From the NCBI GenBank assembly GCA_965220775.1, contig OZ244845.1:3162001-3226000 (forward strand): a stretch of DNA of 64,000 bases. The letters run 5' to 3'. The translations under genes and the position numbers were made by a program. This document shows, one piece after another, positions 1 to 8,055 of the stretch (the first letter of the stretch is position 1; each line of letters begins with the position of its first letter). The notes below the pieces were generated by a model. The model did not search any database and was not told the DNA's origin. It saw only the letters and a program-made list of their open reading frames with translations. The DNA comes from G963664835 sp965220775. GTDB lineage: Bacteria; Chloroflexota; UBA6077; FW602-bin22; JBCLEL01.

Positions 1-200
1 CCCGATTCACATCAGAAGGAGATGCCGCCGCCGGCGGGCCGGGGGACTCTGCGCTTACCCTGTCGCTCTATCTCTACAGGCATGGCTTCCTATGGGGTAA
101 GTTAGGCTATGGCTCGGCGGTGTCGTTATTCATATTCGCTTTGACGATGACCGTCGCGTTTATCCAGATCAAACGCCTGCGGGGTCTGTTTGCCCATTGA
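1..200 (+). CDS. Sugar ABC transporter permease, MalF/UgpA type (3' end only)
   Basis: The reading frame is open from base 3 to a TGA at 198-200 and encodes the last 65 residues of an integral membrane permease; the 5' part lies outside the window. The fragment has the usual end of MalF/UgpA-type permeases: a periplasmic stretch containing LSLYLYRHGF, a GYGSA turn, one hydrophobic final helix (VSLFIFALTMTVAFIQI) and a short basic tail. It would form the inner-membrane channel with the MalG-type permease that starts 43 bases downstream, which is the normal gene order. The substrate cannot be told from this fragment. No binding-protein or ATPase gene is visible on this side. Confidence 0.75.
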   Translation, partial: RFTSEGDAAAGGPGDSALTLSLYLYRHGFLWGKLGYGSAVSLFIFALTMTVAFIQIKRLRGLFAH

Positions 201-243
201 TCGCTGAGAAACTCACTGGACCCACGGGAAGGGAGAGTTAAGA

Positions 244-1140
244 ATGGCACAAGCCTCGCAAGTCGATCGCAGCTTGGCGCGGTCGGCATCATCGATAACC
301 CTAGGCACGTTTATCGGCCGGCTCCTCATTTACTTTGCGCTGCTTTTAGGCTTGATGTTTACCATCTATCCGTTCCTATTCATGCTCTCCACGTCTTTGC
401 AGACTAACGCGGAAATCTTCTCAGCGCCTCCCAAGTTGATTCCCCCGACCTGGCAATTCGTAAATTGGCCAAACCTGTTCGCCCAAACAGACTTCCTTCT
501 CTGGTTCCGGAACAGCGTAATCGTGGTGGCGATCCGGCTGCCGCTGAGCCTGTTCCTATGCTCCCTAGGAGGATTTGCCCTGGCCAAGTACCAGTTCCCA
601 GGACGAACGCTGGTGTTCTGGCTTGTCATCGCTACGATCATGGTGCCTTTTGAGGCCATCTACATTCCCCTGTATTTCATCATGCTCAAGCTTGGTTGGC
701 TGGATACCTTTGCGGCGCTGATTGTCCCGTTCGCCGCTAGCGCATTTGGCATCTTCATGCTCCGGCAGTACATGGTCTCTATTCCCGACGAGTTTATCGA
801 CGCCGCCAAGGTGGACGGTGCCTCGGGATTTTGGATTTATCGGAGCATCATGGTCCCGCTCTCATTGCCGGCACTCGGCGCGATCTCCATCATCCTGTTC
901 CTAGCCACTTGGAATAACTACTTCTGGCCGCTGATAGTTGCTACCGATAGAGACGTACAGACGATCCCACTGGGCCTCGTCTATTTGATCGATATCACTC
1001 TTTCCAATGACCTTGGTCTACAGTGGGAGAAGGCGATGGTCGCGGCAACGATCTCGATCTTGCCGCTGCTCTTGACCTTCCTACTCGCCCAGAGACAGTT
1101 CATCGCCGGCCTCACCTCGGGTGGGGTAAAGGGCGTCTAG
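244..1140 (+). CDS. Carbohydrate ABC transporter permease, MalG/UgpE type (paralogue 1)
   Basis: A 298-residue inner-membrane permease of a carbohydrate importer. It has a first hydrophobic helix at about residues 24-48, several more helices, and the EAA loop that contacts the ATPase at about 184-203 (EFIDAAKVDGASG...). It ends in the family-typical FIAGLTSGGVKG. The ATG follows a GGGAGAG site. It lies directly after the MalF-type partner, so these two form a normal heterodimer. It is strongly similar over its whole length to the three tandem permeases at 5324-8055, differing mainly in the first 25 residues and in the loop around 235-262. The family assignment is firm; the sugar is unknown. 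Confidence 0.9.
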   Translation: MAQASQVDRSLARSASSITLGTFIGRLLIYFALLLGLMFTIYPFLFMLSTSLQTNAEIFSAPPKLIPPTWQFVNWPNLFAQTDFLLWFRNSVIVVAIRLPLSLFLCSLGGFALAKYQFPGRTLVFWLVIATIMVPFEAIYIPLYFIMLKLGWLDTFAALIVPFAASAFGIFMLRQYMVSIPDEFIDAAKVDGASGFWIYRSIMVPLSLPALGAISIILFLATWNNYFWPLIVATDRDVQTIPLGLVYLIDITLSNDLGLQWEKAMVAATISILPLLLTFLLAQRQFIAGLTSGGVKGV

Positions 1141-1151
1141 CGACTGCGTAA

Positions 1152-1370
1152 GTCGCCGTCGATGCGGCAAACAGGAAGCGTCCGTCAAGACTTGGAAAGC
1201 GGGTAAGTCACTACGTGTACTTACTAGACGACGATTGTCTCGCTGGAAGACATGCTGATCCGCGCGACTGGCGCGTGGTCCAGTTCCCGGCGCCTAAACC
1301 CACATATGACTCGGTGGATAGCCACGCGTTCTGTTGTTCCATTCCTGAGAAACTCGAACAGCTGAGGTAG
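1152..1370 (+). pseudogene. Decayed copy of the small partner gene of phytanoyl-CoA dioxygenase
   Basis: A frame open from 1152 to a TAG at 1368-1370 has no ATG start; GTG at 1215 is the best candidate. Its end reads DWRVVQFPAPKP...SHAFCCSIPEKLEQLR, which lines up with the end of the 120-residue protein at 17597-17959 (GWRVIRFPVQLP...LSCEFILEKW). Both sit immediately upstream of a PhyH-family gene. Only the last 45 or so codons are recognisable; the upstream codons show no resemblance. I read it as a remnant of a duplicated [partner + dioxygenase] pair. The alternative is a genuine short protein of about 50 residues. The similarity was judged by eye. Confidence 0.45.
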
Positions 1371-1376
1371 AGTGAA

Positions 1377-2228
1377 ATGTTAGACGTAATGCGAACCGCC
1401 GCCGGCGTCAAGCCCACTCTGACAGATGACGACGTGCTCCAGTTTTGCAAGACTGGCTTCCTCGTATTGGAAGGCGTGATCCCGGACTCAACTAACGAGT
1501 GGGTATTTGACTATCTGGATCGCGAAGACGCTCCGCAGAGCGCCCTTGTTAAGGATGAGCGATTTATCGCTGAAGTCTTCCTGCATCCCCGGGTTGCCGG
1601 AGTTGCCCGCTCCTTGCTCGGTGAAAACTTCGCGCTCCCCGAGAAGATGGCAAGTCATCGTCTGGTTGGCCCAAAGAAGGTCGGGCAGTGGCATATGGAT
1701 GGGGGCGCCCAATTCGAACGGACCTGCACACATCTCCACGTCTTCTACATCCCCCAAGACAACACGAAAGAGATGGGGCCAACCTACTTCCTGCCCGGCT
1801 CCCATCTGGTACCGATCACCCGGGAAGAGCTGCAGCACTTCGGCCACCTGGCAGGCCAAGTTCAGTCCAATGGCCCAGCAGGCACCGTCTTCTTCGCTCA
1901 CCAATCCATCTGGCATCGCCAGGCGGTCAAGACCGACCAGTCGGTACGTAATTTGCTCAAGTGGAATTTTTGGCGAACGGTACCACCCGTACGAGACTGG
2001 ATCATGGACCCAGACTTTGACTTCGGCAGAGTCGATTTTTCGCTCGACTCCGAGTACTTTGCCGGCCCGGCAAGAAAATGGCAGTCGGTGCCACGAGTCG
2101 CTGAGATGTTCACCTGGATGTGTGGTAAATCGGATAACTTTCGCTGGTTCGGTGGATCTGGCTGGCCCTACGGAGGATCGCCAGATGTGATACTTGAGAA
2201 AGAAGCTTGGTTGGCGAATCGAACTTGA
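1377..2228 (+). CDS. Phytanoyl-CoA dioxygenase (PhyH) family protein 1
   Basis: A 283-residue Fe(II)/2-oxoglutarate-dependent oxygenase of the PhyH family, cytoplasmic and with no signal peptide. The metal ligands are visible as H106-x-D108 (QWHMDGG) and H180 (SIWHRQ), and R191 is a candidate 2-oxoglutarate anchor. The family hydroxylates small hydrophobic or natural-product substrates; the substrate here is unknown. The ATG sits behind a GAGG site at 1364, within the end of the decayed partner frame. It is clearly related over its whole length to the protein at 17963-18802, sharing GFL(V/I)LEGVIP and the iron site. The surrounding transport and dehydrogenase genes suggest a role in degrading an imported organic compound. 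Confidence 0.85.
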   Translation: MLDVMRTAAGVKPTLTDDDVLQFCKTGFLVLEGVIPDSTNEWVFDYLDREDAPQSALVKDERFIAEVFLHPRVAGVARSLLGENFALPEKMASHRLVGPKKVGQWHMDGGAQFERTCTHLHVFYIPQDNTKEMGPTYFLPGSHLVPITREELQHFGHLAGQVQSNGPAGTVFFAHQSIWHRQAVKTDQSVRNLLKWNFWRTVPPVRDWIMDPDFDFGRVDFSLDSEYFAGPARKWQSVPRVAEMFTWMCGKSDNFRWFGGSGWPYGGSPDVILEKEAWLANRT

Positions 2229-2722
2229 CCCACCGCAAGCAACCAGCCTGACTGTCGCAAGATTTGCCCATAGCTCTTCTTCGTAGCATGTTTGCCAATT
2301 CCCTGATGGCAGGCGCTAAGTTTGTCAGGGAGAGTCATTGCCCACGCCTCGATGTAAGTGTCACAAACAGGTATCTGAGTCCTTAACATTCGACAACTCG
2401 CGCACAGTTCCCGGTATGGATGATTGAACAGCCGGTTGTCGTAAGCGCGCAGGACAGGTAAGTGTTCAGATTCAGGGATACCTGCTCGGTATGGGAGCGG
2501 TTTCGCACTGATGAGGCTCTATATCCGGCGAGGGTCTCTCATCACCGAAAGCCAGGAACGGGTTGCAAGGGCGAAGCCCTTGACGGGGGACATGGGGGTG
2601 TCCCCCACAATAAAGTTCCCCCTTCTCCTGGCGAGGAGGCTGTCTCACAAGTCCAAAGGGCAGCGATAAGCGCAATTCCGACCTTCGTATTTGGTCGATT
2701 TCATCAATAATGAACCGTTAAC

Positions 2723-3891
2723 TAGTGTCCTGTCTCTGAAGTTAGTTGCGCAAGTGAGCGGCGCTGTTGTACCCTTCAGCACAACTTCAACAGGAGAATG
2801 CTTATGCGCCTTGGCCGCCCAATCACGCCATTGAGTCTTTCCGAGGAGGAAAAGGAGACGTTGGAACAGTGGGTTCGCCGCCCGAAGACGGCCCAGGCGT
2901 TGGCGCAGCGAGCCCGAATCGTTCTGAGGTGCGCCGAAGGCAAGACGAACACCGATGTGGCGGCAGAGTTGAATCTGTCGAAACCTACGGTGGGAAAGTG
3001 GCGGTCTCGGTTCTTGGAACGTCGCTTGGACGGTCTGGTGGACGAGCCACGATCTGGAGCGCCGCGCAGAATCACTGATGCTGAGGTGGAGAGAGTCGTG
3101 ACACTGACATTGGAGACTACTCCGGCGGAGGCAACACACTGGAGCACGCGCTCAATGGCCCGGCGCTCTGGGCTGAGTCGGAGCACCATCAGCCGCATAT
3201 GGCGTGCCTTCGCGCTGCAGCCTCACCGCACCGAGACCTTCAAGCTGTCGGCGGACCCGCTCTTTGTCGAGAAGGTTCGTGACATTGTGGGTCTCTACCT
3301 CGACCCGCCGGACAGGGCATTGGTCATGTGTGTCGACGAGAAGACTCAGATCCAGGCACTGGACCGCACGCGGCCGCTGTTGCCCATGCGCCCAGGCCAG
3401 GCGGAGAGGCGCACCCATGATTACGTTCGGCATGGCACTACCTCCCTGTTTGCCGCTCTCGACACCAGGACCGGCAAAGTGATTGGCCGGTGCCACAAGC
3501 GTCACCGCTCGGTCGAATTCCGTAAGTTCCTCGATACTATCGAGGCTTCTGTACCCAATGACCTTGATGTGCACCTGATCTTGGACAACTACGGCACACA
3601 CAAGACTGCCCTCATACGGAGGTGGTTCGCCAAGAGACCGCGCTTCCAAGTACACTTCACCCCCACCAGCGCTTCCTGGCTCAACTTGGTGGAGCGGTGG
3701 TTTGCCCTGCTTACCGAAAAGCAACTGCGTCGTGGAGCACACCAGAGCAGCCGTGAACTTGAAGCTGCCATCTACCATTATCTGGACGTCACCAACGAGA
3801 ACCCCAAGCCGTTCGTATGGACCAAGACATCCGATCAGATACTGGCTAATGTAGCTCGCTTTTGTTGCCGTACTTTAGAGACAGGACACTA
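2723..3891 (+). mobile_element. IS630-family insertion sequence, copy 1
   Basis: The span includes TA on both sides. The terminal inverted repeats are GTGTCCTGTCTCTGAAGT at the left and the complement of GTGTCCTGTCTCTAAAGT at the right. The target is TA, duplicated, as usual for IS630. The uninterrupted target is present at 59323-59350, where CGTTAACTAGGTCATG reads without the IS, so the boundaries are exact. The element is 1169 bases with both TAs, the same length as the copy at 36892-38060, and nearly identical to it in sequence. It carries one full-length transposase gene, so it looks capable of movement. Confidence 0.95.
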
Positions 3892-3892
3892 G
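2804..3892 (+). CDS. IS630-family transposase, copy 1
   Basis: A 362-residue DDE transposase. The first 140 residues hold helix-turn-helix DNA-binding segments (about 46-72 and 118-136). The catalytic part has D178 (VMCVDEKTQ), D261 (LILDNYGTHK) and E297 (NLVERW), the IS630/mariner-type triad. I start it at the ATG 2804 because AGGAG lies eight bases before it; the ATG at 2798 is too close to that site. The TAG stop uses the duplicated target TA plus the first flanking base, so the element does not encode its own stop. Compared with copy 2 only a few residues differ, for example E/G at 55. Confidence 0.95.
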   Translation: MRLGRPITPLSLSEEEKETLEQWVRRPKTAQALAQRARIVLRCAEGKTNTDVAAELNLSKPTVGKWRSRFLERRLDGLVDEPRSGAPRRITDAEVERVVTLTLETTPAEATHWSTRSMARRSGLSRSTISRIWRAFALQPHRTETFKLSADPLFVEKVRDIVGLYLDPPDRALVMCVDEKTQIQALDRTRPLLPMRPGQAERRTHDYVRHGTTSLFAALDTRTGKVIGRCHKRHRSVEFRKFLDTIEASVPNDLDVHLILDNYGTHKTALIRRWFAKRPRFQVHFTPTSASWLNLVERWFALLTEKQLRRGAHQSSRELEAAIYHYLDVTNENPKPFVWTKTSDQILANVARFCCRTLETGH

Positions 3893-4158
3893 GTCATGAT
3901 GAGAACGTCCCGCCGTATTTCGTACCTCACACAGAGTTATGAGACGAACTCTGGCGAGGAGAAGGGGGCCAGGTCGAAGACTACGCAAGGCGAGGGGATG
4001 AGGTCGGCCGGCTCGTGATATCGACGTCGATAGGTTTGAATCTCCCCTTGACCGCCGGCTGGGGTCCCGAATGGCGATTTGACCTTGGTAATTCACGTGC
4101 ATTGAGGAGAAAAACACACCCAATTCTGAACAGTTACCAGGACAGTTAGGGGTAAGCG

Positions 4159-4563
4159 ATGTACAAATATATTCGGACAGGAGAGGAGGCCCGTCGTCGA
4201 TTCGAGGGATTCGCTGCAGATTCCGGGATCCACGATGCCAAAACCCAAGCCGGCGATAGCTACCTGCAGGTAGGTCCGGCAAACCTATACGGCGACATGA
4301 ACTTGGGTAACCTGGCCTCTGAGAGACTCCAAGTTGGAATACATAACTACGAGCCCGGCAAGGAGCACGATCTGCACTCGCATCCCACTTGGGAGCAATT
4401 CTACTACGTGATATCAGGCAAGGTGAGACTTGAGGTCGGCGACGAGAAACGAGTCGTGGGCCCGGGTGGCTCTGCCTACATCCCTCCCGGCGTAACACAC
4501 GGCTTTCAAGCCATCGGTACGGAGCGGCTGGTGATGGTTCTTGCCGGCTGCATATTGGATTAG
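4159..4563 (+). CDS. Cupin-domain protein
   Basis: A 134-residue protein with one cupin barrel in its second half. The first cupin motif is H(D)LHSHPTWEQFYYVISGK, supplying two His and a Glu for a metal. The second is the PGG...YIPPGVTHGF region, supplying the last His. Small cupins of this kind act as isomerases or dioxygenases, or bind sugars; nothing here decides which. The ATG follows an AGGGG site. Repeat copy A ends 27 bases upstream, so the gene's leader lies next to a mobile repeat. A hairpin follows the stop. In context it probably belongs with the sugar and small-molecule catabolism genes on either side. Confidence 0.8.
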   Translation: MYKYIRTGEEARRRFEGFAADSGIHDAKTQAGDSYLQVGPANLYGDMNLGNLASERLQVGIHNYEPGKEHDLHSHPTWEQFYYVISGKVRLEVGDEKRVVGPGGSAYIPPGVTHGFQAIGTERLVMVLAGCILD

Positions 4564-4588
4564 GGAGATGCTGCCCTCGTCATCTCCC
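4563..4588 (+). terminator. Hairpin after the cupin gene
   Basis: GGGAGATG at 4563-4570 pairs perfectly with CATCTCCC at 4581-4588 across a 10-base loop, starting in the cupin stop codon. There is no T-tract, so this is a possible weak or factor-dependent terminator, or an mRNA 3' end stabiliser. Confidence 0.4.
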
Positions 4589-4852
4589 GAACCGACCGCC
4601 GACGAGTTGAATCCACCACAATAACGTCGGAAGACAGCAAGGCTCAAGCCACTCTGCCCAGCGTCTTTGTGATTCCTGGAGCGCATGGCAAAAAAGCGCC
4701 GTCTGTTGCAGATGCGATTCCTTTGGCCGCCTTGGGTGGAAATAGAAAAGCCCTGCCGGCCTATATCAATTCCGGCAGCATCCCTCCCACCGTGGTAAAA
4801 TAATAGTACACCTGTTCGCTCTTGTTGGCGCCAAGCCGTATGGCCGCACACT

Positions 4853-5065
4853 GCCGGGCCGCCGATCGGCACCAGGCCGTGAACGGCCGCCAGCTAGATA
4901 TGAAAAATGCAAAACAAAAACTCGGGGTGCCGGTCCGAATCGCACCCCAAGGGATCGCCAACCAAAAAAGTAGAAATTGCAAAACAAAAGTCCGGGCCGC
5001 CGATCCGAATCGCGCCCCAGAGGGTCGCCAACCAAAAAAGTAGAAATTGCAAAACAAAAGCTCGG
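4853..5065. repeat. Tandem repeat of 70-base units between cupin and permease genes
   Basis: The 760-base gap between the cupin gene and the next permease holds no convincing gene. Its middle is a tandem array with a period of exactly 70 bases. The clearest units start at 4906, 4976 and 5046 with ATTGCAAAACAAAAG-type sequence followed by CCGATCCGAATCGC and a GGGTCGCCAACCAAAAAAG tail; a more diverged unit precedes them. The unit length is not a multiple of three and open frames across it are low complexity, so I do not call a protein. A related array, inverted and more diverged, lies at 20999-21290. I see nothing further in 5066-5323. Confidence 0.7.
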
Positions 5066-5323
5066 CCAAGCCCGAATGTAATCCAACGACATAAGGCGAC
5101 ACGTAGTCGGGCGCAGAAACCCCCGGTGTGGAAAATCGAAAGACCCTGTTACTTCAATCTATCCGCCGCCACTAATTCACGTCTGTTAAACTATCCCTCG
5201 TGGAAGGGGCCCAATTGGGGATACTCACCATCCTAATGGCGCGAGCGCTCATACCTACAAAACCTTTGCGGGGCCTCTCAGCCAGTTACGCGCCTTAGGT
5301 TTGGCCGGACAGGCGAGGGTAGT

Positions 5324-6220
5324 ATGGCTCAAGCATCCGCAGCCGCCCGGGGTACACACGAGTCCTCGGTTTTGGGGGACATCGGCTTTTGGCTTGGCCG
5401 CGGACTGATTATTCTCTTTCTGGCCATAGGCTTGGCGTTCACCATCTATCCATTTCTGTTCATGCTCTCCAGCTCTCTGAAGACCAACGCGGAAATCTTC
5501 TCGGCGCCTCCCACTTTGATTCCTCCGACCTGGCAGTTCGGGAACTGGGTGAGCCTGTTCACCGATACCGCGTTCGCTATGTGGTTTCGCAACAGCTTGA
5601 TCGTAGTGTTGATCCGTGTGCCGTTGAGTCTGTTTCTGTGTTCCCTTGGTGGATTCGCCCTTGCTAAATACCAGTTCCCGGGACGCATGCTAGTGTTCTG
5701 GCTGGTAATCGCGACCATAATGGTGCCATTCGAGGCCATCTATATTCCACTGTACTTCATCATGCTGAAGCTTGACTGGCTCGACACATTTTTCGCGTTG
5801 ATCGTCCCGTTTGCCGCCAGCGCCTTCGGCATCTTCATGATGCGGCAGTACATAGTTTCCATCCCGGATGAGTTTATCGATGCCGCCAAGGTGGACGGGG
5901 CCTCTGGATGGTGGATCTACCGGAGCATCATTGTTCCGCTTTCATTGCCTGCGCTCGGCGCAATAGCGATCGTCTTGTTCCTAGCAACTTGGAACAACTA
6001 CTTCTGGCCCCTGATCGTAGCCAACGCGATCGAGGTCTTGACCATTCCCCTAGGCCTAATCTATTTGATCGACGTCTCTGTTCGCACCGACCTAGGTCTG
6101 TCCTGGGACAAGGCCATGGCTGCGGCGACGCTCTCAATCATGCCGTTGATGCTGATATTCCTGCTGGCCCAAAAACAGTTCATCGCCGGCCTCACAACAG
6201 GAGGCGTCAAAGGCGTCTGA
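5324..6220 (+). CDS. Carbohydrate ABC transporter permease, MalG type (paralogue 2, tandem 1 of 3)
   Basis: A 298-residue MalG/UgpE-type permease with the same helix pattern as paralogue 1 and an EAA loop at about 184-203 (EFIDAAKVDGASGWW). It ends FIAGLTTGGVKGV. The ATG at 5324 is preceded by GAGGGTAGT, and the MAQAS start matches the other paralogues. It opens a run of three permease genes spaced 10-20 bases apart, with no MalF-type partner, binding protein or ATPase beside them. It must therefore pair with a MalF encoded elsewhere, perhaps the one cut off at the window start. The unusual point is the amplification of only one subunit. Confidence 0.9.
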   Translation: MAQASAAARGTHESSVLGDIGFWLGRGLIILFLAIGLAFTIYPFLFMLSSSLKTNAEIFSAPPTLIPPTWQFGNWVSLFTDTAFAMWFRNSLIVVLIRVPLSLFLCSLGGFALAKYQFPGRMLVFWLVIATIMVPFEAIYIPLYFIMLKLDWLDTFFALIVPFAASAFGIFMMRQYIVSIPDEFIDAAKVDGASGWWIYRSIIVPLSLPALGAIAIVLFLATWNNYFWPLIVANAIEVLTIPLGLIYLIDVSVRTDLGLSWDKAMAAATLSIMPLMLIFLLAQKQFIAGLTTGGVKGV

Positions 6221-6239
6221 CCAGAATGGAGTGCGAAGA

Positions 6240-7139
6240 ATGGCACGTGCATCTGAAGCCCATCGAGGCGTAGCCCGGCCCACACGCTTAAGCACCCTTG
6301 CTGCCGGGCTTGGCGTGGTACTGATTGGTCTCATAATTCTTATCGGACTGGTATTCACTATCTATCCATTTCTGTTCATGCTCGGCGGCACTCTGAAGAC
6401 CAATAAAGAGATCTTCTCGCTACCTCCAACCCTGATTCCCCCGACCTGGCAATTCCAGAACTGGCCGGGCCTCTTCGTCGAAACCAGCTTTGCACGCTGG
6501 CTTCTCAATAGCGTGATCGTGGTGCTGATCCGGTTGCCGCTGAGCCTGTTCTTGTGCTCGTTGGGAGCGTTCGCGCTGGCCAAGTACCAATTCCCTGGAC
6601 GGACGCTAGTTTTCTGGTTGGTAATCGCGACCATAATGGTACCCTTTGAGGCAATCTATATACCGTTGTACTTCATCATGCTCAAGGTGGGATGGCTAGA
6701 CACATTTCAGGCTTTAATAATCCCGTTTGCGGCAAGTGCCTTCGGCATATTCATGCTTAGGCAGTACATGGTTGCCGTACCTGACGAGTTTATTGATGCC
6801 GCCAAGGTTGACGGGGCCTCAGGATGGTGGATCTACCGGAGCGTGATGGTACCGCTTTCGTTGCCGGCCCTCGGGGCGATTGCGATCATCTTGTTCTTGG
6901 CCACCTGGAACAGCTATTTCTGGCCGCTGATTGCAGCTAACGGCAAAGACGTCTTGACTATTCCATTAGGCCTTACCTGGCTTATTAGCGGGGGCGCTGC
7001 TGAAGCCATGAAGGGCCCTCAATGGCATCTAGCGATGGTGGTGTCCACCATCTCGATCCTCCCTCTGCTGCTGACCTTCCTCCTCGCCCAGAGGCAGTTC
7101 ATCGCCGGCCTCACGTCCGGCGGCGTAAAGGGCATGTGA
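6240..7139 (+). CDS. Carbohydrate ABC transporter permease, MalG type (paralogue 3, tandem 2 of 3)
   Basis: A 299-residue permease whose core is very close to its neighbours; the EAA loop reads EFIDAAKVDGASGWW. I start it at the ATG 6240 (MARAS), matching the paralogues and following a GGAG site, rather than at the in-frame GTG three codons earlier. It differs most in its first 30 residues and in the loop before the last helix, where it has a longer segment (SGGAAEAMKGPQWH) where the others have D(I/V)(T/S)-type sequence. That loop faces the periplasmic or partner side in this family, so substrate or partner choice could differ between copies. This functional reading is inference. Confidence 0.9.
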   Translation: MARASEAHRGVARPTRLSTLAAGLGVVLIGLIILIGLVFTIYPFLFMLGGTLKTNKEIFSLPPTLIPPTWQFQNWPGLFVETSFARWLLNSVIVVLIRLPLSLFLCSLGAFALAKYQFPGRTLVFWLVIATIMVPFEAIYIPLYFIMLKVGWLDTFQALIIPFAASAFGIFMLRQYMVAVPDEFIDAAKVDGASGWWIYRSVMVPLSLPALGAIAIILFLATWNSYFWPLIAANGKDVLTIPLGLTWLISGGAAEAMKGPQWHLAMVVSTISILPLLLTFLLAQRQFIAGLTSGGVKGM

Positions 7140-7158
7140 CGGTCGCGGAGGGCGAAGA

Positions 7159-8055
7159 ATGGTCCAATCCTCGCGGTCCGATCCAAGCGCACACCAGTCC
7201 GCGACTTTAGACGCACTTGGCGGCTTGATCGGCCGTGTCCTCATTATTGTCGCGTTGATGATGGGCCTGGCGTTTACCATCTATCCGTTTCTATTCATGC
7301 TCTCCACCTCCCTACAGACCAACGCAGAAATCTTCTCGGCGCCTCCCAAGTTGATTCCCCCCACCTGGCAGTTCCAGAACTGGCCGAACGTGTTCACCGA
7401 AACCAGATTCGCTCGGTGGTTTCTTAACAGCACAACGGTGGTGCTAATCCGGCTGCCGTTGAGCCTGTTTCTATGCTCGCTAGGGGCATTCGCCCTGGCC
7501 AAGTACCAGTTCCCAGGACGTACTATCGTGTTCTGGCTGGTCATCGCGACCATAATGGTGCCATTCGAGGCCATCTACATACCGTTGTACTTCATTATGC
7601 TCAAGCTTAATTGGCTGGACACCTATCAGGCGCTGATAGTCCCGTTTGCCGCCAGCGCCTTTGGCATCTTTATGCTCAGGCAGTATATGGTTTCCGTTCC
7701 TGATGAGTTCGTGGATGCCGCCAAGGTTGACGGGGCCTCCGGATGGTGGATCTACCGGAGCGTAATGGTCCCCCTTTCGCTGCCCGCGCTCGGCGCGATT
7801 GCGATTATCTTGTTCCTGGCAACCTGGAACAGCTACTTCTGGCCGCTTATAGTAGCTACCGACATCGAGGTCCTGACGATCCCGTTAGGTCTTGTCTATT
7901 TGATCGACATCACCATCGCAAACTCCATCGGTCTGCAGTGGGAGAAGGCGATGGTTGTGGCAACGATCTCGATCTTGCCGCTGTTGTTGACCTTTCTGCT
8001 CGCCCAGAGGCAGTTCATCGCCGGCCTCACCTCCGGCGGCGTGAAGGGCATCTAA
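7159..8055 (+). CDS. Carbohydrate ABC transporter permease, MalG type (paralogue 4, tandem 3 of 3)
   Basis: A 298-residue permease with the EAA loop (EFVDAAKVDGASGWW) and the FIAGLTSGGVKG ending. The ATG follows GGAGGG. In the C-terminal loop it is closer to paralogue 1 (ATD.EV.TIPLGLVYLIDIT) than to its neighbour at 6240, so the copies have exchanged segments or arose in more than one step. It is followed after 231 bases by a Gfo/Idh/MocA dehydrogenase, a common companion of sugar importers. As with the others, no other transporter subunit adjoins it. Confidence 0.9.
   Translation: MVQSSRSDPSAHQSATLDALGGLIGRVLIIVALMMGLAFTIYPFLFMLSTSLQTNAEIFSAPPKLIPPTWQFQNWPNVFTETRFARWFLNSTTVVLIRLPLSLFLCSLGAFALAKYQFPGRTIVFWLVIATIMVPFEAIYIPLYFIMLKLNWLDTYQALIVPFAASAFGIFMLRQYMVSVPDEFVDAAKVDGASGWWIYRSVMVPLSLPALGAIAIILFLATWNSYFWPLIVATDIEVLTIPLGLVYLIDITIANSIGLQWEKAMVVATISILPLLLTFLLAQRQFIAGLTSGGVKGI

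Larger units (their letters stand above)
2637..3953 (+). repeat. Inner repeat element, split by the IS630 copy
   Basis: Without the IS this element is about 150 bases and nearly identical to 59253-59402. Its ends carry a short imperfect inverted repeat (GTCTCACAA on the left; GTCTCATAA as the reverse complement near the right end). It sits in the CTCCTGGCCAGGAG palindrome of the outer repeat. The copy at 49436-49746 has an uninterrupted palindrome at 49572-49585, so this is an insertion rather than a core part of the outer element. Boundaries are good to a few bases. It is too short to encode a transposase. Confidence 0.65.
2464..4131. repeat. MITE-like outer repeat, copy A (contains an inner element and an IS630 copy)
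   Basis: The ends are an imperfect inverted repeat: GTTCAGATT at 2464 and AATTCTGAAC ending at 4131. The two arms match the reverse complement of the arms of copy C (59071-59573), and the same family is seen at 49436-49746. The element holds no gene of its own. Its centre, a CTCCTGG...CCAGGAG palindrome, is split by a roughly 150-base inner element, which is itself split by the IS. The right end lies only 27 bases before the cupin start codon, so it may carry part of that gene's leader. Confidence 0.75.

Noticed and set aside
366..659. A 97-residue antisense frame inside each MalG-type gene (also near 5446, 6362 and 7281)
   Set aside because: Conserved only because the sense codons are conserved; the translation is low complexity and lacks a start site. 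It is a shadow of the permease.
3152..3778. Long - strand open frame opposite the IS transposase (also 36915-37631 on + in copy 2)
   Set aside because: It is the antisense of the conserved transposase and appears in both copies for that reason.
4853..5065. Possible CRISPR array
   Set aside because: The units are whole 70-base tandem repeats with imperfect identity, not short identical repeats with unique spacers; no cas genes are near.
4761..5102. Repeat-containing - strand protein of about 110 residues
   Set aside because: It is open in more than one frame because the 70-base unit lacks stops, and has no ribosome site.
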